Positions 21,358-35,600 of a DNA stretch of 64,000 nt are shown piece after piece. The position numbers were made by a program, and so were the translations under genes. This DNA is from Pomphorhynchus laevis (Eukaryota > Acanthocephala > Palaeacanthocephala > Echinorhynchida > Pomphorhynchidae). The notes beneath the pieces are model-generated. The model did not search any database. It was not told the origin of the DNA and saw only the letters and a list, made by a program, of their open reading frames with translations. The first letter of the stretch is position 1. Each line of letters begins with the position of its first letter. Location of the stretch: assembly GCA_012934845.2 (NCBI GenBank), contig WNNJ02000295.1, positions 51,262-115,261 on the forward strand, read 5' to 3'.

Positions 21358-24300
21358 ATGTACAGAACGGGTAACAATTTGATTCCATCATCAATTACGT
21401 CAGCTCACTCCGCCTCACACCCTACAAGTTCTAATGGCGAGTTCATTTCTCAAGTTAATTTTAATATGTGCCATATTTGTAGAGAGGTTCGCAACCGGAA
21501 GCGTATAACGCAATGTCACGCTTGCGGGAATTATTTTCACCTTTCCTGTGTTGGCCTTACAAAGAAGCAGTCCAAGACGATTCCCAAGTGGGTCTGTACG
21601 AGTTGCGTGTTTAATCTACCTGGACAAATTGCAACGTATTGCTCAGATACGTCGAAGTCCCTCGTTGGAGTGACTGCAGACCAGAGTGAACAAGACTCTC
21701 ATAATGATGATATCTCGGCATTGGCAAAAGTTTGGTCTGCTCCGGTTCAAACGGTTGTTCGACTTCCATGGAGCACCCGTACACATGCTGCACTGTTATT
21801 CGCTGATGCGATTAAAGCGGTTCTTACAAGGAACAATATTGCTTCATGGGTTCGATTATTGAGTATGCCAAAGTTATGCTTTCACCTGACAGCAACCCAG
21901 CAAGACCGGTTACGTTCACGAGAGGCATCAAAAGCTATTAGCGAACATCTGAACATGTTCGCAAATTCCTGTATTACCGATCTCGCAGGTTCTTTAGCAG
22001 ATAAGAGATACTCAAGGAGCACAAACAGGTGTGGCAAAGTATCGGAGGTGATCACTATTGCTAGGAGAGGGAACTATGGTAAGGCAGTGCGGCGGCTGAC
22101 GTCAAACGATCTTTGTGACGCTTCGCAGCAAGTGCGAGAACGATCGGTTCAATTACACCCCCGTCAGAGTGTCCAAGGTGAGTTTCCGTTTATGTATCCG
22201 GATATTCAGTGATGCAGTGATATAAGTGACGCTGTACAAGTAGACCGAGACCTTGTGTGGAGAGCCATCCAGTCATTTCAACCGTCAACTTCACCAGGTT
22301 GCCTAGGGTGGCGTCCTGAACATTTGCAGGACATGATTGCAGCGGATTGTGGGGGCAGCTTATTGGAGAGGCTTACACAGCTTGTCAACCACTTATTGGC
22401 GGGGCTTGCCCCAACTGAGCTTGCGCCGTGGTTAGCTGGAGCAGCATTGATAGGAGTGCCTAAAATAGATGGAGGGGTTCGGCCAATTGCTTCGGGTGAG
22501 ACGCTGCGTCGACTTTGCGCCAAATGTATCTGTATGAAGCTGAGAGGTAGCTTTGCACGGATTCTCCGCCCGACACAACTTGGTGTCTCGACTCCTAACG
22601 CCATTGAAACAATAATACACAAAGTACGAAGGATTCACACATCGTATAGAAACCGACTTGATTGGGTTTGGGCCAAGATGGACCTGTCCATTGCATTCAA
22701 TTGTGTCAACCGATCATCAATGCTAGACGAGGTGTTTGATCTCACCCCAGAGATTTACCCATGGGTTAGCTGGTGTTACGACAAGCCATCAAATCTAAGG
22801 TTTGGAAACATGAAACCTCTAATATCAGAGCAGGGAGTTCAACAGGGCGATCCTTTAAGACCTTTTCTTTTCTGTCTAGCGATCCAGAAGGTGATTACCC
22901 AGCCCAATGATAGTGAGGGAATCGAAGTTAACTGCTGGTACCTCGATGACGGCATCGTTGGAGGCAACCCTGAGGCTGTGGCTAATACCCTCAACAAACT
23001 AGAGAAGGCGTTCCACGTTTTGAACCTGAACTTAAATTGGGCAAAGACTGAAGTTACCGGTGATCCGGTAGCTGTTCGGAAGTGCATTTCGCTGTGCACA
23101 GAACGTCCATCTGCAAATATGACATGTAATTTTCATGTGCTTGGAACACCCATTGGTGACGATATTTTCGTAAACTCACACCTGCACGAGCAAGCTTTCC
23201 CCAAGCTAAAACAAGCAATCGACGCTGTTTCTTCGCTTCCAGATCCGCAGATTGCATATTTGCTGTTGCGTCATTGTGTCGCCGGCCCAAAGATCAATCA
23301 TTTCAACCGTACAATTCCACCCCTAGTAATGGAAAGTTTTTTACACAGGTTTGACCAGGAAGTCATGCAAGCCTTTGAGCGAATAACAGCGACTCAATTA
23401 AATGAGGCCACTCGACAACAAGTTGCGCTCCCTCTAAACCTTGGAGGGCTCGGTCTGCGAAGTGGAGAGAAGCACTCATTTTGCGCGTATATCTCTAGCA
23501 TATTGTCGGTTGCACGGAATGGATCGCGCGACCCCAGAGAGTACGTAGGTTATGATGACACTTTGAGTCGGATGGTCAGTATGTTACAAAATGAGTTTGA
23601 ACTTCTTGCCAACACAAAACAATCACGAATGTCATTTATGGTCGATAAGAAGTCACATGAATGCTTTCTCGGTCAAGCGAACCAATTTGATAAAGCGCAA
23701 CTACTCGCAATAGCAAGACCGCATGCAAGTGCCTGGCTGCAAGTAACCCCCTGTCAAATCCAACGAGTAGATCTAACGCCGCCACAATTTTGTATCCTCG
23801 TGCGTCTATGGTTGGGACTAGCCATTTTCCCAAAGAAACATCGGTGCGACCGTTGCCTTCGTTCATCGGATATTTATGGTCTGCACGCGCTCACATGTCA
23901 ATACGGGGGACATCGAGGCCTTCGTCATGATGGCATTCGAGATGTTTTATTCCATGCGGCGCAGAATGCTCGAATGCACGTCTCGCTAGAACCACAGAGA
24001 TTATTGCCTGATCTTCGTGAAAGACCAGCCGATATCTTGATACATGGAGACCCCCCAGAAGCGGTGGATTTTGCAGTTACGCACCCACAACAGAGTGGTT
24101 TCCTGGCAGAAGCTGCTATTTCAGAAGGCTACGCAGCAGCGGCATATGCTGCCAATGTTAAGGATCGAAAATACCGAGCGCGTATGGAGGCCCATGGTTA
24201 TGTGTTCACACCCGCTGTTGTTGAGGTGTTTGGAGGTTGGAATGTCAAGGGCGAACAATTAATTAGACGTATCGCTGGTAATGTTAGTAAAGTTCGGGGT

Positions 24301-26577
24301 ATTCCCTATAGCGTAGCGGTTACCAAGTTGTTCCAACGTACCTCAGTGGCCCTTATGCGTGGTAACGCCCGCGCGCTATTGGCCTCACTTGGAATATCCT
24401 ACTCGTCTAGTTCATGGGGACGCCCTCCGGTAACCCATGAACCGCTCAAACGATTTTTCGAAGAAAGCCAAGATGAGATGCAAAAGTCACAAAAACAAGG
24501 TAGCATCGAAGATATGGTTGACAAAGAACTGAGCACCTTTAAAGAAAAACTTACTGACAGGGAAGATAATGAGATGATCCATCTGACCACTGACGTATTC
24601 CTGACAGCAGAAGAACTCGAAAACGTTAATGAATCCTCCATTCCAAAAGACCTTTCCATTCCATCCAAAAAACAACAGCAGGAAGGTCTCAATCAGGGTT
24701 ACAGCGAAGGTTCGCCTCTTAATATGGCGAAATGTGTCGATGACCTGACAATCTCTCATCCGTCTCCAAACCACTTAGTCTTAACGGAGGAATTTTATTC
24801 ACGAAATAATGGTCATTACAGCGACGCAGAAAGCCAACACGCGCCATCCAAACGAATTGTATCGCAAAGTCATTCACGTCCTATCGGTTTCCCCAATATA
24901 GGCAACAGTTGTTTTTTGAACGATATCCTGAGGCCCCTCTTTTGCCTCGATATGTTCATGATCCATGTTCGCACACAATACGCTTTCAGCGAGATTCTTA
25001 ATTACATTAGGAAAAAACGGGAATCAATTGACAATCAACCATTTGGCGTAACACGATTCACAGTCAAAGCAATCAGAAATCGAAATCGGCAATATCGTAC
25101 GGTTACGCACCCGCCTACTGACATTGAAAACCGCGTCGTTACATTTTTGGGACATATGAATTGCCTCGCCGACATATTAGAACATGCAAATAGTAAACAG
25201 GGCACAGTCAAGAGAGCCATACGGGGTATACTGGACCTGACCCCACTCGAGAAACTTAGACAACATGACGCACACGAGATGTTGCTCTCTATTTTTGACC
25301 TACTACCCAGTTGCGACGACCTCTTTTCGTTTACGGTGTGTAATACCCTACGATGCACTCACTGTGACGCAGTGACTCGATCAGAAGACGTGAGTTTCGA
25401 TCTCTGTCTTGGTACCAGATTGGGCGGGGCCATGAAAGTCAAAGACGCTAACTCAATCCCACAGCCACGGCCCGAATGGAAAACTGACTATCCAGATGAG
25501 TGCGATCTAAATGCCTGTGTGCAAAAGAGGTTTGGTGATGAGATGGTTGACGGTTTCTTGTGCATCCATTGCGGGAAGTATGGTGTAAAGATCAGCCGAA
25601 AAATTAACTCACTTCCGTCAATGTTGATAATCTCCTTGCTGCGCTTCGGAATCGAGCCATGTCCTTACTCGAATGTGTTTGACGCAAGTACTCGGGACTG
25701 CAGCCGTGACATTGTTACTTCAAAGCTCATGACAAAGGTAGCTATTCCAGAACATCTAAATATGTATGATTATTGTGTACAACCCTCGTTACCCACTGAA
25801 TATATACTCCACGCGATAGTCAGCCACGAGGGGTTCTGTCCGAAGTTTGGTCACTACATCTGTGATGCCAGGCTGCAAGTACCCTGTGCACAGATACCAC
25901 ACGGATCTAAGAAAAACGACCCCGTCATTCGTTGGTTTACTTTTAACGATGACGTTGTGGACCGGTACAAGGATTTTAGCAAGTTACTGCAGGATCGGCA
26001 AAGGTCCGCATACATCTTGTTTTATCAAAAAAGTGATAAAGCCGCAAACAAAAATATGTGCAATGCAGAAATGCACTTGACGAATAAATACAGGGATCTT
26101 TGTAAGAGTCAAGTTTACTCAGAACAAACGAGCGGCGTGATGTTTTGCCACCATGCCGAAAAGAGCAAAAAATGGAAGGGGTCAGGCGAGAAGCAGAGCG
26201 AAGCCCCCGACGAAAAGACGATGATGACAGGGACTGAAGAAAGAAGTGACGTCCGCTCGGCGGCGACTGGCAGCAATAAAGCACGAAAAGGATCCAAGCG
26301 GAAATCCAAATCAGACAGAAAGCGATCAAAGAAAGTGGGGAGGAAAGAGAATATGAACGGAAAATCGGCGTCGAGTGAAAAGAACGACATAAAACGTAAG
26401 AAGAAGATAATTGAATCGGAACAACCGAAAAAGGATGCGAAAGTCGAGACAGTGAATAATAAAAAAATCAGCTTCGGTAATCCCATCGAAAAGACAAAAA
26501 AGAAAGACGAAGTCATGAAGCCGCTCACAATGGCTGACAATGAAGAGACTGAAACAATAGAGGGCGCAAAACATTAA
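21358..26577 (+). CDS. PHD-RT-RLE-USP retrotransposon polyprotein with one in-frame TGA
   Basis: Starts at ATG 21358 and is open in one frame to TAA 26577 (1739 codons), except for TGA at 22210-22212 (codon 285). The PHD finger is C4HC3 (C38, C41, C53, C56, H61, C64, C80, C83). The RT spans about 370-680: GGVRPIASGE, D442 in KMDLSIAFN, GVQQGDPL, YLDD (D530-D531), LGTPIG. The RLE has a CCHC knuckle C830-C833-H843-C847, then RHDGIRD and the nuclease pair D892 and D904. A USP domain occupies about 1176-1560: Cys box GFPNIGNSCFLN with C1185, zinc ribbon pairs C1333/C1336 and C1402/C1405, LPSMLIISLLRF, His box with H1499 in FGHYICDA, WFTFNDDVV with D1531, and AYILFYQ. A Lys-rich, NLS-like tail follows. 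The protein would nick target DNA, reverse-transcribe its RNA and, by inference, remove ubiquitin from some substrate. Confidence 0.92.
22210..22212 (+). other. In-frame TGA between PHD region and RT
   Basis: The frame is coding on both sides: LHP and FPFMYPDIQ before, VWRAIQSFQPS after. An apparent start at 22255 is a GTG codon 14 codons downstream and is not convincing as a real start. Either one nonsense mutation or programmed readthrough explains it. Confidence 0.85.
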
Positions 26578-26606
26578 CAGTTGTAACACTTTTATGTTGT
26601 ACTTGT
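26578..26606 (+). terminator. 29-nt 3' UTR
   Basis: From the stop codon to the target duplication there are only 29 bases, with no A-tail and no AATAAA. The RNA determinant recognised by the RT would have to be this short tail or lie within the coding region. Confidence 0.6.
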
Positions 26607-29600
26607 GATTGCATCAAACATGCATGATACTAATTGTCATTGATTTCAATCGAATACGGAAATTTGTTCAGAACAGCTGTCGTTTAATAACTTATCAACA
26701 CTATCGATAACAATACCATTGGTCACCTCTGAAGTCAAAGATAAACACAAGCACTCATTAGTAGTAGCAATCTCGATGACGTTTATACTGGCAGCTTTAC
26801 TTTTAAAAAATATCATGTTCTCAAAATTTCCTCATTTGAACTGCTGAATTCTCGTAAACTAATAATCTGCTTGTCTTTCTATCATTATTTATATCAGTCA
26901 ATTTATTTGTTGCGATGTATTGTCATTCGTTAAATTATTAAAAAGATAATCGTATGTATCTTTGAGATTGCATTAAACAAGCATTATGACAAGAGTCAAC
27001 ATTTCATTGGAATATGGCAAAATGTAAAAAGCTGCAATAGGTAAAAAACGTTAACAAATTACGATCAGCATACTATTTGTAACGTCAAAACGTCAGTAAT
27101 TACCGAAAGCACTAATCAGTAGTAAAATCAATATTGATGACTTTATCGCTGTCCGCTTGCTTTATAAAAAATGCATTCTTAATAAATTGCTCAATTTAAG
27201 CGGCAAAATTATTACTTTAAATTTGAATATTATACCATCTTTATTTATATCGGGCATTTAAATAATGCGGCGTTGTGTCACATTATGATCCTGTAAAAGA
27301 ATTTGGCATGCATATGATTAAGATAGAATCAAACATGCATGATATTAATTGTCAATAGATTTCATTTCAATACGGCATTATGTTTAAAGCTGCTGTCGTT
27401 TAATAACGGATCACAACTAACGATTAGCATAATATAATTTACATCTTAACGTTCAAGCTGAACACAAACAGTCATCTGTAGTATGAACAATCTCGATGAC
27501 GTTTCGGATGTCGCTTTACTCTAAGAAATAGCATGTTCTCTGAATTGCTTAATTTAAACTGAAGAATCCTCGTTACCTAAAAATCTGCTAGTTAGACTAT
27601 CTCTATGTATATCAGTTTATTTATTTTTTGTGTTGTAGCGTCATTCGTTAAATTATTTTGAAGATTAACGTATGTATCTTTTAAATTGCATTAAACAAGC
27701 ATAAAAACAAGAGTCAGTATTTCATTGGAATTAGGCAAAATGTTCAAATATGTAAAAAAAAGTTAACAGATTACGATCAGCATTATATTTGTAACGTCTA
27801 AATGTCAATATTAACCGGAAGCACTAGTAAGTAGTATGAGTCATTTTAATGACGTTTAAGCTGTCTTCTTGATTTTTTAGTGAAAGCATTTTATACAAAA
27901 TGCTTGATTGTAGCGTAAAATTATAGAAACTTTAAACATGTACATTAGACCATCTTTATTTATATAAAGAGTTTAAATGATGCGGCGTTGTGTCATTTAA
28001 TTATCATGTACAAGAATCTGACATGTGAAACGATGAAGATAGCATCAAACATGAATGATATTAATTTTCATAAATTTCAATTGAATACGGCAATTTGTTT
28101 TTAGCTGCTGTCGTTTGATTACTTATCAAAACAAACGATAATTTTACTATTAATCACATCTAAACGTCAAAGAGGAACACAAGCCATCATCAGTAGTATA
28201 AGCAATCTCGATGACGTTTCGACTGCCAATTAGACTTTTAAAAAATAGCATGTTATCTTCATAGTTTTATCGAACTGCTGAATTCTCGTAAACTGAAAAT
28301 TTGCTTGTCAGACTATCTCCATTCATATCAGTCAATATTTTGTTTCGTTTTAGTGTCATTTGTTAAATTATTCGAAAGATTATCGTATGTATTTTTGAGA
28401 TTGTATTAAACAAGCATGATAACAAAATTCAGCATTTCATTGGAATAGCGCAAAATGTTAAAAGCTGCAATATGTAAAAAAGTCAACAGTTAACGATCAG
28501 CATACTATTTGTCACGTTTTAAAGTAAATAATGACCCAGAGCACTGATCAGTAGTATAAGCCATGTTGATTACGTTTTGGCTGTTTGCTTGACTTCTAAA
28601 AATTGCATTTTCTACAAATTGCTTGATTTAAGCGCTAAAATTATAGTAACTTAAAGCTTGCATATTAGATTATCTCTATTTATATCAAACGTTTTAATGA
28701 GGCGGCATTGTGTTATTTTATTATTCTCTATAATAATTTAGCCTGTGTATGTTCAAGATAGCATCAAACATGCATGATACTAATTGTCATTGATTTCAAT
28801 GGAATACGGCAATATGTTTCAAGCTGCTGTTGTTTGATAACTTATAAAAACTAACGATAATCATACTATTAATCACATCTAATCGTCAAAGAAAAACATA
28901 AGCCATCATCAGTATAAGCAATCTCGATGACGTTTATACTGGCAGCTTGACTTTTGAAAAATAGCATGTTCTCAAAATTTCCTCATTCGAACTGCTGAAT
29001 TCTCGTAAACTAATAATCTGCTTGTCATTCTATCATTATTTATATCAGTCAATTTATTTGTTGCGTTGTAGTGTCATTCGTTAAATTATTAAAAAGATAA
29101 TCGTATGTATCTTTGAGATTGCATTAAACAAGCATTATGGCAAGAGTCAACATTTCATTGGAATATGGAAAAATGTAAAAAGCTGCAATAAGTAAAAAAC
29201 GTTTACAGATTATGATCAGCCTACTATTTGTAACGTCAAAACGTCAATAATTATCGAAAGCACTAATCAGTAGTAAAATCAATCTTGATGACTCTATGGC
29301 TGTCTGCTTGCTTTATAAAAAAATGCATTCTTAATAAATTGCTCAATTTAAGCGGCAAAATTATTACTTTAAATTTGAATATTAGACCATCTTTATTTAT
29401 ATCGGGCATTTAAATGATGCGACATTTTGTCAAATTATAATCCTTTTAAAGAATTTGGCATGCGTATGATCAAGATAGCATCGAACATGCATGATATTAA
29501 TTGTCATAGATTTCAATTCAATACGGCATTATGTTTTAAGCTACTGTCGTTTAATAACGGATCACAAGTAACGATTAGCATACTATTAGTCACATCTAAA

Positions 29601-32600
29601 CGTTCAAGCTGAACACAAGCACTTATCTGTAGTATGAACAATCTCGATTACGTGTCAGATGCCTGCTTGACTTACAAAAATAACATGTTCTCTAAATTGC
29701 TTATTTCGAACTAAAGAATCCTCGTAAACTAAAAATATGCTAGTTAGACTATCTCTATTTATATAAGTTAATTTGTTTTGCGTTGAAGCGTCATTCGTTC
29801 ATTTATTTGAAAGATTAACGTATGTATCTTTGAAATTGCATTAAAAAGGCATGATAACAAGACTCAGTATTTCATTGGAATTAGACAAAATGTTCAAATA
29901 TGTAAAAAAAGTCAACAGATTACGATCAGCATTATATTTGTAACGTCTAAATGTCAATGATAACCGGAAGCACTTATCAGTAGTATAAGTCATCTTGATG
30001 ACGTTTTGGTTGTCTTGCTTTACTTTTTAAAAACACCATTTTATATAAAATGCTTGATTTAAGCGTCAAAATTATAGTAACTTTAAACATGCACATTGGA
30101 CCATCTTTATTTATATAAAGAGTTTAAATGATGCGGCATTGTGTCATTTAATTATCATTTAAAAGAATTAAGCATGTGGATGATTAAGATAACATAAACA
30201 TGCATGATCTTTATTGTTATATAATTCAATTAAATACGGCAATATGTTTCAAGTTGTGTCGTTTGATTACTTATCAAAACTAACGATAATTTTACTATTA
30301 ATAACATCTAAACGTCAAAGAGGAACACAAGCCATCATCAGTTGTAAAGCCAATCTCGATGACGTTTCGGCTGCCAGTTAGACTTTTTAAAAATAGCATG
30401 TGCTCTTCATAGTTTTATCGAACTGCTGAATTCTCGTAAACTGGAAATTTGATTGTCAGACTATCTCTATTTATATCAGTCAATTTATTTGTTGCGTCAT
30501 AATTCATTAAATTATTTGAAAGATTATCGTATGTATCATTGAGATTGCATCTAACAAGCATGATAACAAGAGACAGCATTTCATTGGAATAGTGCAAAAT
30601 GTTAAATATGCAATACGTAAAAACGTCAACAGAAAACTATCCGCATACTATTTGCCAAGTTTAAACTTCAATGATAGCTGAAAGCACTAATTAGTAGTAT
30701 GATCTATCTTGATGACGTTTCGGCTGTTTCCGCTTGACTTTTAAAAATCGCATTTCGTACAAATTGCGTGATTTTAGCGGCAAAATTATAGTAACTTAAA
30801 ACTTGAATATAAACTATCTCTTTTGATTTTAGGCGTTTTAATAATGCAGCATTGTGTCATTTTATTATCCTTTAAAAGAATTTAAAATGTGTATGATTAA
30901 GATTACATCAAACATGCATGATACTAATTGTCATTGATTTCAAAGGAATACGGTAATTTGTTCAGAACAGCTGTCGTTTAATAACTTATCAACACTATCG
31001 ATTACAATACTATTGGTCACCACTGAACGTCAAAGATAAACACAAGCACTCATTAGTAGTAGTCGCAATCTCGATGACGTTTATACTGGCAGCTTTACTT
31101 TTGAAAAATATCATGTTCTCAAAATTTCCTCATTTGAACTGCTGAATTCTCGTAAACTAATAATCTGCTTGTCTTTCTATCATTATTTATATCAGTCAAT
31201 TTATTTGTTGCGTTGTAGTGTCATTCGTTAAATTATTAAAAAGATAATCGTATGTATCTTTGAGATTGCATTAAACAAGCATTATGACAAGAGTCAACAT
31301 TTCATTGGAATATGGCAAAATGTAAAAAGCTGCAATAGGTAAAAAACGTTAACAAATTACGATCAGCATACTATTTGTAACGTCTAAACGTCAATAATAA
31401 CTGAAAGCACTAATCAGTTGTAAAATCAATCTTGATGACTTTTTGGCTGTCTGCTTGCTTTATAAAAATACCATTTTTTATAAATTGCTTGATTTAAGCG
31501 GCGAAATTATAACTTTAAATTTAAATATTAGACTATATCTATTTATATCTAGCATTTAAATGATGCGACATTTTGTCAAATTATAATCCTTTTAAAGAAT
31601 TTGGCATGCGTATGATCAAGATAGCATCGAACATGCATGATATTAATTGTCATAGATTTCAATTCAATACGGCATTATGTTTTAAGCTGCTATTGTTTAA
31701 TAACTGAGAAACACTAACGATTAGCATACTATTATTCACATCTTAACGTTCAAGCTGAACACAAACAGTCATCTGTAGTATGAACAATCTCGATGACGTT
31801 TCGGATGTCGCTTGACTCTAAAAAATAGCATGTTCTCCAAATTGCTTAATCCAAACTGAAGAATCCTCGTTACCTACAAATCTGCTAATTAGACTATCTC
31901 TATGTATATCAGTTAATTTATTTTTTGTGTTGTAGCGTCATTCGTTAAATTATTTTGAAGATTAACGTATGTATCTTTTAAATTGCATTAAACAAGCATA
32001 AAAACAAGAGTCAGTATTTCATTGGAAATTAGGCAAAATGTTCAAATATGTAAAAAAAAGTCAACAGATTACGATCAGCATTATATTTGTAACGTCTAAT
32101 CGTCAATGATAACCGAAAGCACTAGTCAGTAGTATGAGTCATTTTAATGACGTTTTAGCTGTCTTCTTGACTTTTTAGAAAAAGCATTTTATACAAAACA
32201 GTTGATTGTAGCGTGAAATTATAGTAACTTTAAACATGCACATTGGGATATCTTTATTTATATAAAGAGTTTAAATGACGGTTCATTGTGTCATTTAATT
32301 ATCATGTTACAAGAATCTAACATGTGGATGATTAAGATAGCATCAAACATGCAATGATCTTTAATTGTTATAAATTTCAATTAAATACGGCAATATGTTT
32401 CAAGTTCTGTCGTTTGATTACTTATCAAAACAAACGATAATTTTACTATTAATCACATCTAATCGTCAAAGAGAAACACAAGCCATCATCAGTTGTAAAG
32501 CCAATCTCGATGACGTTTCGGCTGCCAGTTAGACTTTTTAAAAATAGCATGTGCTCTTAATAGTTTAATCGAACTGCTTAATTCTCGTAAACTGGAAATT

Positions 32601-35600
32601 TGATTGTCAGACTATCTCCATTTATATTAGTCAATATTTTGTTTCGTTGTAGTGTCATTTGGTTTAATTATTCGAAAGATTATTCGTATGTATTTTTGAG
32701 ATTGTATTAAACAAGCATGATAACAAAATTCAGCATTTCATTGGAATAGGGCAAAATGTTAAAAGCTGCAATATGTAAAAAAGTCAACAGATAACGATCA
32801 GCATACTATTTGTCACGTTTTAAAGTAAATAATGACCCAGAGCACTGATCAGTAGTATAAGCCATGTTGATTACGTTTTGGCTGTTTGCTTGACTTCTAA
32901 AAATTGCATTTTCTACAAATTGCTTGATTTAAGCGCTAAAATTATAGTAACTTAAAGCTTGCATATTAGATTATCTCTATTTATATCAAACGTTTTAATG
33001 ATGCGGCATTGTGTTATTTTATTATTCTCTAAAGAATTTAGCCTGTGTATGTTCAAGATAGCATCAAACATGCATGATACTAATTGTCATTGATTTCAAT
33101 GGAATACGGCAATATGTATCAAGCTGCTGTGGGTTGATAACTTATAAAAACTAACAATAATCATACTATTAATCACATCTAAACGTCAGAGAAAAACATA
33201 AGCCATCATCAGTATAAGCAATCTCGATGACGTTTATACTGGCAGCTTGACTTTTGAAAAATAGCATGTTCTCAAAATTTCCTCATTCGAACTGCTGAAT
33301 TCTCGTAAACTAATAATCTGCTTGTCTCTCTATCATTATTTATATCTGTCAATTTATTTGTTGCTTTGTAGTTTCATTCGTTAAATTATTAAAAAGATAC
33401 TCGTATTTATCTTTGAGATTGCATTAAACAAGCATTATGGCAAGAGTCAACATTTCATTGGGATATGGAAAAATGTAAAAAGCTGCAATAGCTAAAAAAC
33501 GTTTACAGATTGTGATCAGCCTAATATTTGTAACGTCAAAACGTCAATAATTACCGAAAGCTCTAATCAGTAGTAAAATCAATCTTGGTGACTTTATGGC
33601 TGTCTGCTTGCTTTATAAAAAATGCATTCTTAATAAATTGCTCAATTTAAGCGGCAAAATTATTACTTTAAATTTGAATATTAGATTTTCTTGATCTATA
33701 AAGGCATTTAATTGATGCGGCATTGTGTCACATTATGAACCTTTAAAAGAATTTTGCATGCATTTGATTAAGATATAATCAAACATGCATGATATTAATT
33801 GTCGTAGATTTCATTTCTATACGGCATTATGTTTAAAGCTGCTGTTGTTTAATAACAAATCACAAGTAAGGATTAGCATACTATAAGTCACATCTAAACG
33901 TTCAAGCTGAACACAAGCACTTATCTGTAGTATGAACAATCTAGATGACGTGTCAGATGCCTGCTTAATTTGCAAAAATAGCATATTCTCTAAATTGCTT
34001 TTTTCGAACTGAAGAATCCTCGTAAACTAAAAATATGCTAGTTAGACTATCTCTATTTAAATCAGTTAATTTTTTGGTGTTGTAGCGTCATTCGTTTATT
34101 TATTTGAAAGATTAACGTATGTATCTTTGAAATTGCATTAAAAAGGCATAATAACAAGACTCAGTATTTCATTGGAATTAGACAAAATGTTCAAATCTGT
34201 AAAAAAAGTCAACAGATTACGATCGGCATTAAATTTGTAACTTCTAAATGTCAATGATAACCGGAAGCACTTATCAGTAGTATAAATCATCTTGATGACG
34301 TTTTGGTTGTCTTCTTTACTTTTTAAAAATAACATTTTATATAAAATGCTTGATTTAATCGTCAAAATTATAGTAACTTTAAACATGCACATTGGACCAT
34401 CTTTATTTATATAAAGAGTTAAAATGATGCGGCATTGTGTCATTTAATTATCATTAAAAAGAATTTAGCATGTGGATGATTAAGATAACATAAACATGCA
34501 TGATCTTTATTGTTCTATAATTCAATGAAATACGGCAATATTTTTCAAGTTGTGTCGTTTGATTACTTATTAAAACTAACGATAATCATACTATTAATAA
34601 CATCTAAACGTCAAAGAGGAACACAAGCCATCATCAGTTGTAAAGCCAATCTCGATAACGTTTCGGCTGCCAGTTAGACTTTTTAAAAATAGCATGTGCT
34701 TTTCATAGTTTAATCGAACTGCTGAATTTTTGTAAACTGGAAATTTGATTGTCAGACTATCTCCATTCATATCAATCAATATTTAGTTTCGTTGTAGTGT
34801 CATTTGGTTAATTATTCGAAAGATTATCGTATATATTTTTGAGATTGTATTACACAAGCATGATATCAAAATTCAGCATTTCATTGGAATAGGGCGAAAT
34901 GTTATAAGCTGCAATATGTAAAAACGTCAACAGATATCGATCAGCATACTATTTAATACGTTTTAAAGTAAATAATGACCCAGAGCACTGATCAGTAGTA
35001 TAAGCCATGTTGATTACGTTTTAGCTGTTAGCTTGACATCTAAAAATTGCATTTTTTTCAAATTGCTTGATTTAAGCGCTAAAATTATAGTAACTTAAAG
35101 CTTGCATATTATATAATCTATATTTTTTATCAAACAATTTAATGATGCGGCATTGTGTTATTTAATTATTGTCTAAAAGAATTTAGCCTGTGTATGTTCA
35201 AGATAGCATCAAACATGCATGATACTAATTGTCATTGATTTCAATGGAATACAGCAATATGTATCAAGCTGCTGTTGTTTGATAACTTATAAAAACTATT
35301 TATTATCATACTATTAATTACATCTAAACGTCAAAGAAAAACATAAGCCATCATCAGTATAAGCAATCTCGATGACGTTTATACTGGCAGCTTGACTTTT
35401 TAAAAATAGCATGTTCTCAAAATTTCCTCATTCGAACTGCTGAATTCTCTTAAACTAATAATCTGCTTGTCATTCTATCATTATTTATATTAGTCAATTA
35501 ATTTGTTGCGTTGTAGTGTCATTCGTTAAATTATTAAAAAGATAATCGTATGTATCTTTGAGATTGCATTAAACAAGCATTATGGCAAGAGTCAACATTT

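Larger units (their letters stand above)
20877..26606 (+). mobile_element. RLE-type non-LTR retrotransposon with PHD finger and USP protease
   Basis: A 5.73-kb element set in the main satellite, bounded by an imperfect 16-bp target duplication. The 5' UTR (20877-21357) begins exactly with an A-run/TTTTGGTTTCT module that recurs twice within it. One long coding region follows (21358-26577, one in-frame TGA). The 3' UTR is only 29 nt with no poly(A) tail. The domain order PHD, RT, RLE resembles the NeSL/Utopia/R2 side of RLE-bearing non-LTR elements. The C-terminal USP domain is the unusual part. The element is almost intact and can be presumed recent. Confidence 0.9.

Noticed and set aside
22255-26577. 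Treating the RT-RLE-USP part as a separate ORF
   Set aside because: Its first codon is GTG, it is in the same frame as the PHD ORF, and coding similarity is continuous across the lone TGA.
24399-26589. Several antisense ORFs of 76-141 codons under the USP region
   Set aside because: Shadows of the long sense frame; Ser/Phe/Leu-rich composition is the mirror of the Lys/Glu-rich sense tail.
29427-29612. Recurrent 61-codon ORF (also at 16901, 41319 and 59730)
   Set aside because: It recurs because it lies in one satellite monomer variant; it has no domain, no start context, and drifts with the repeat.
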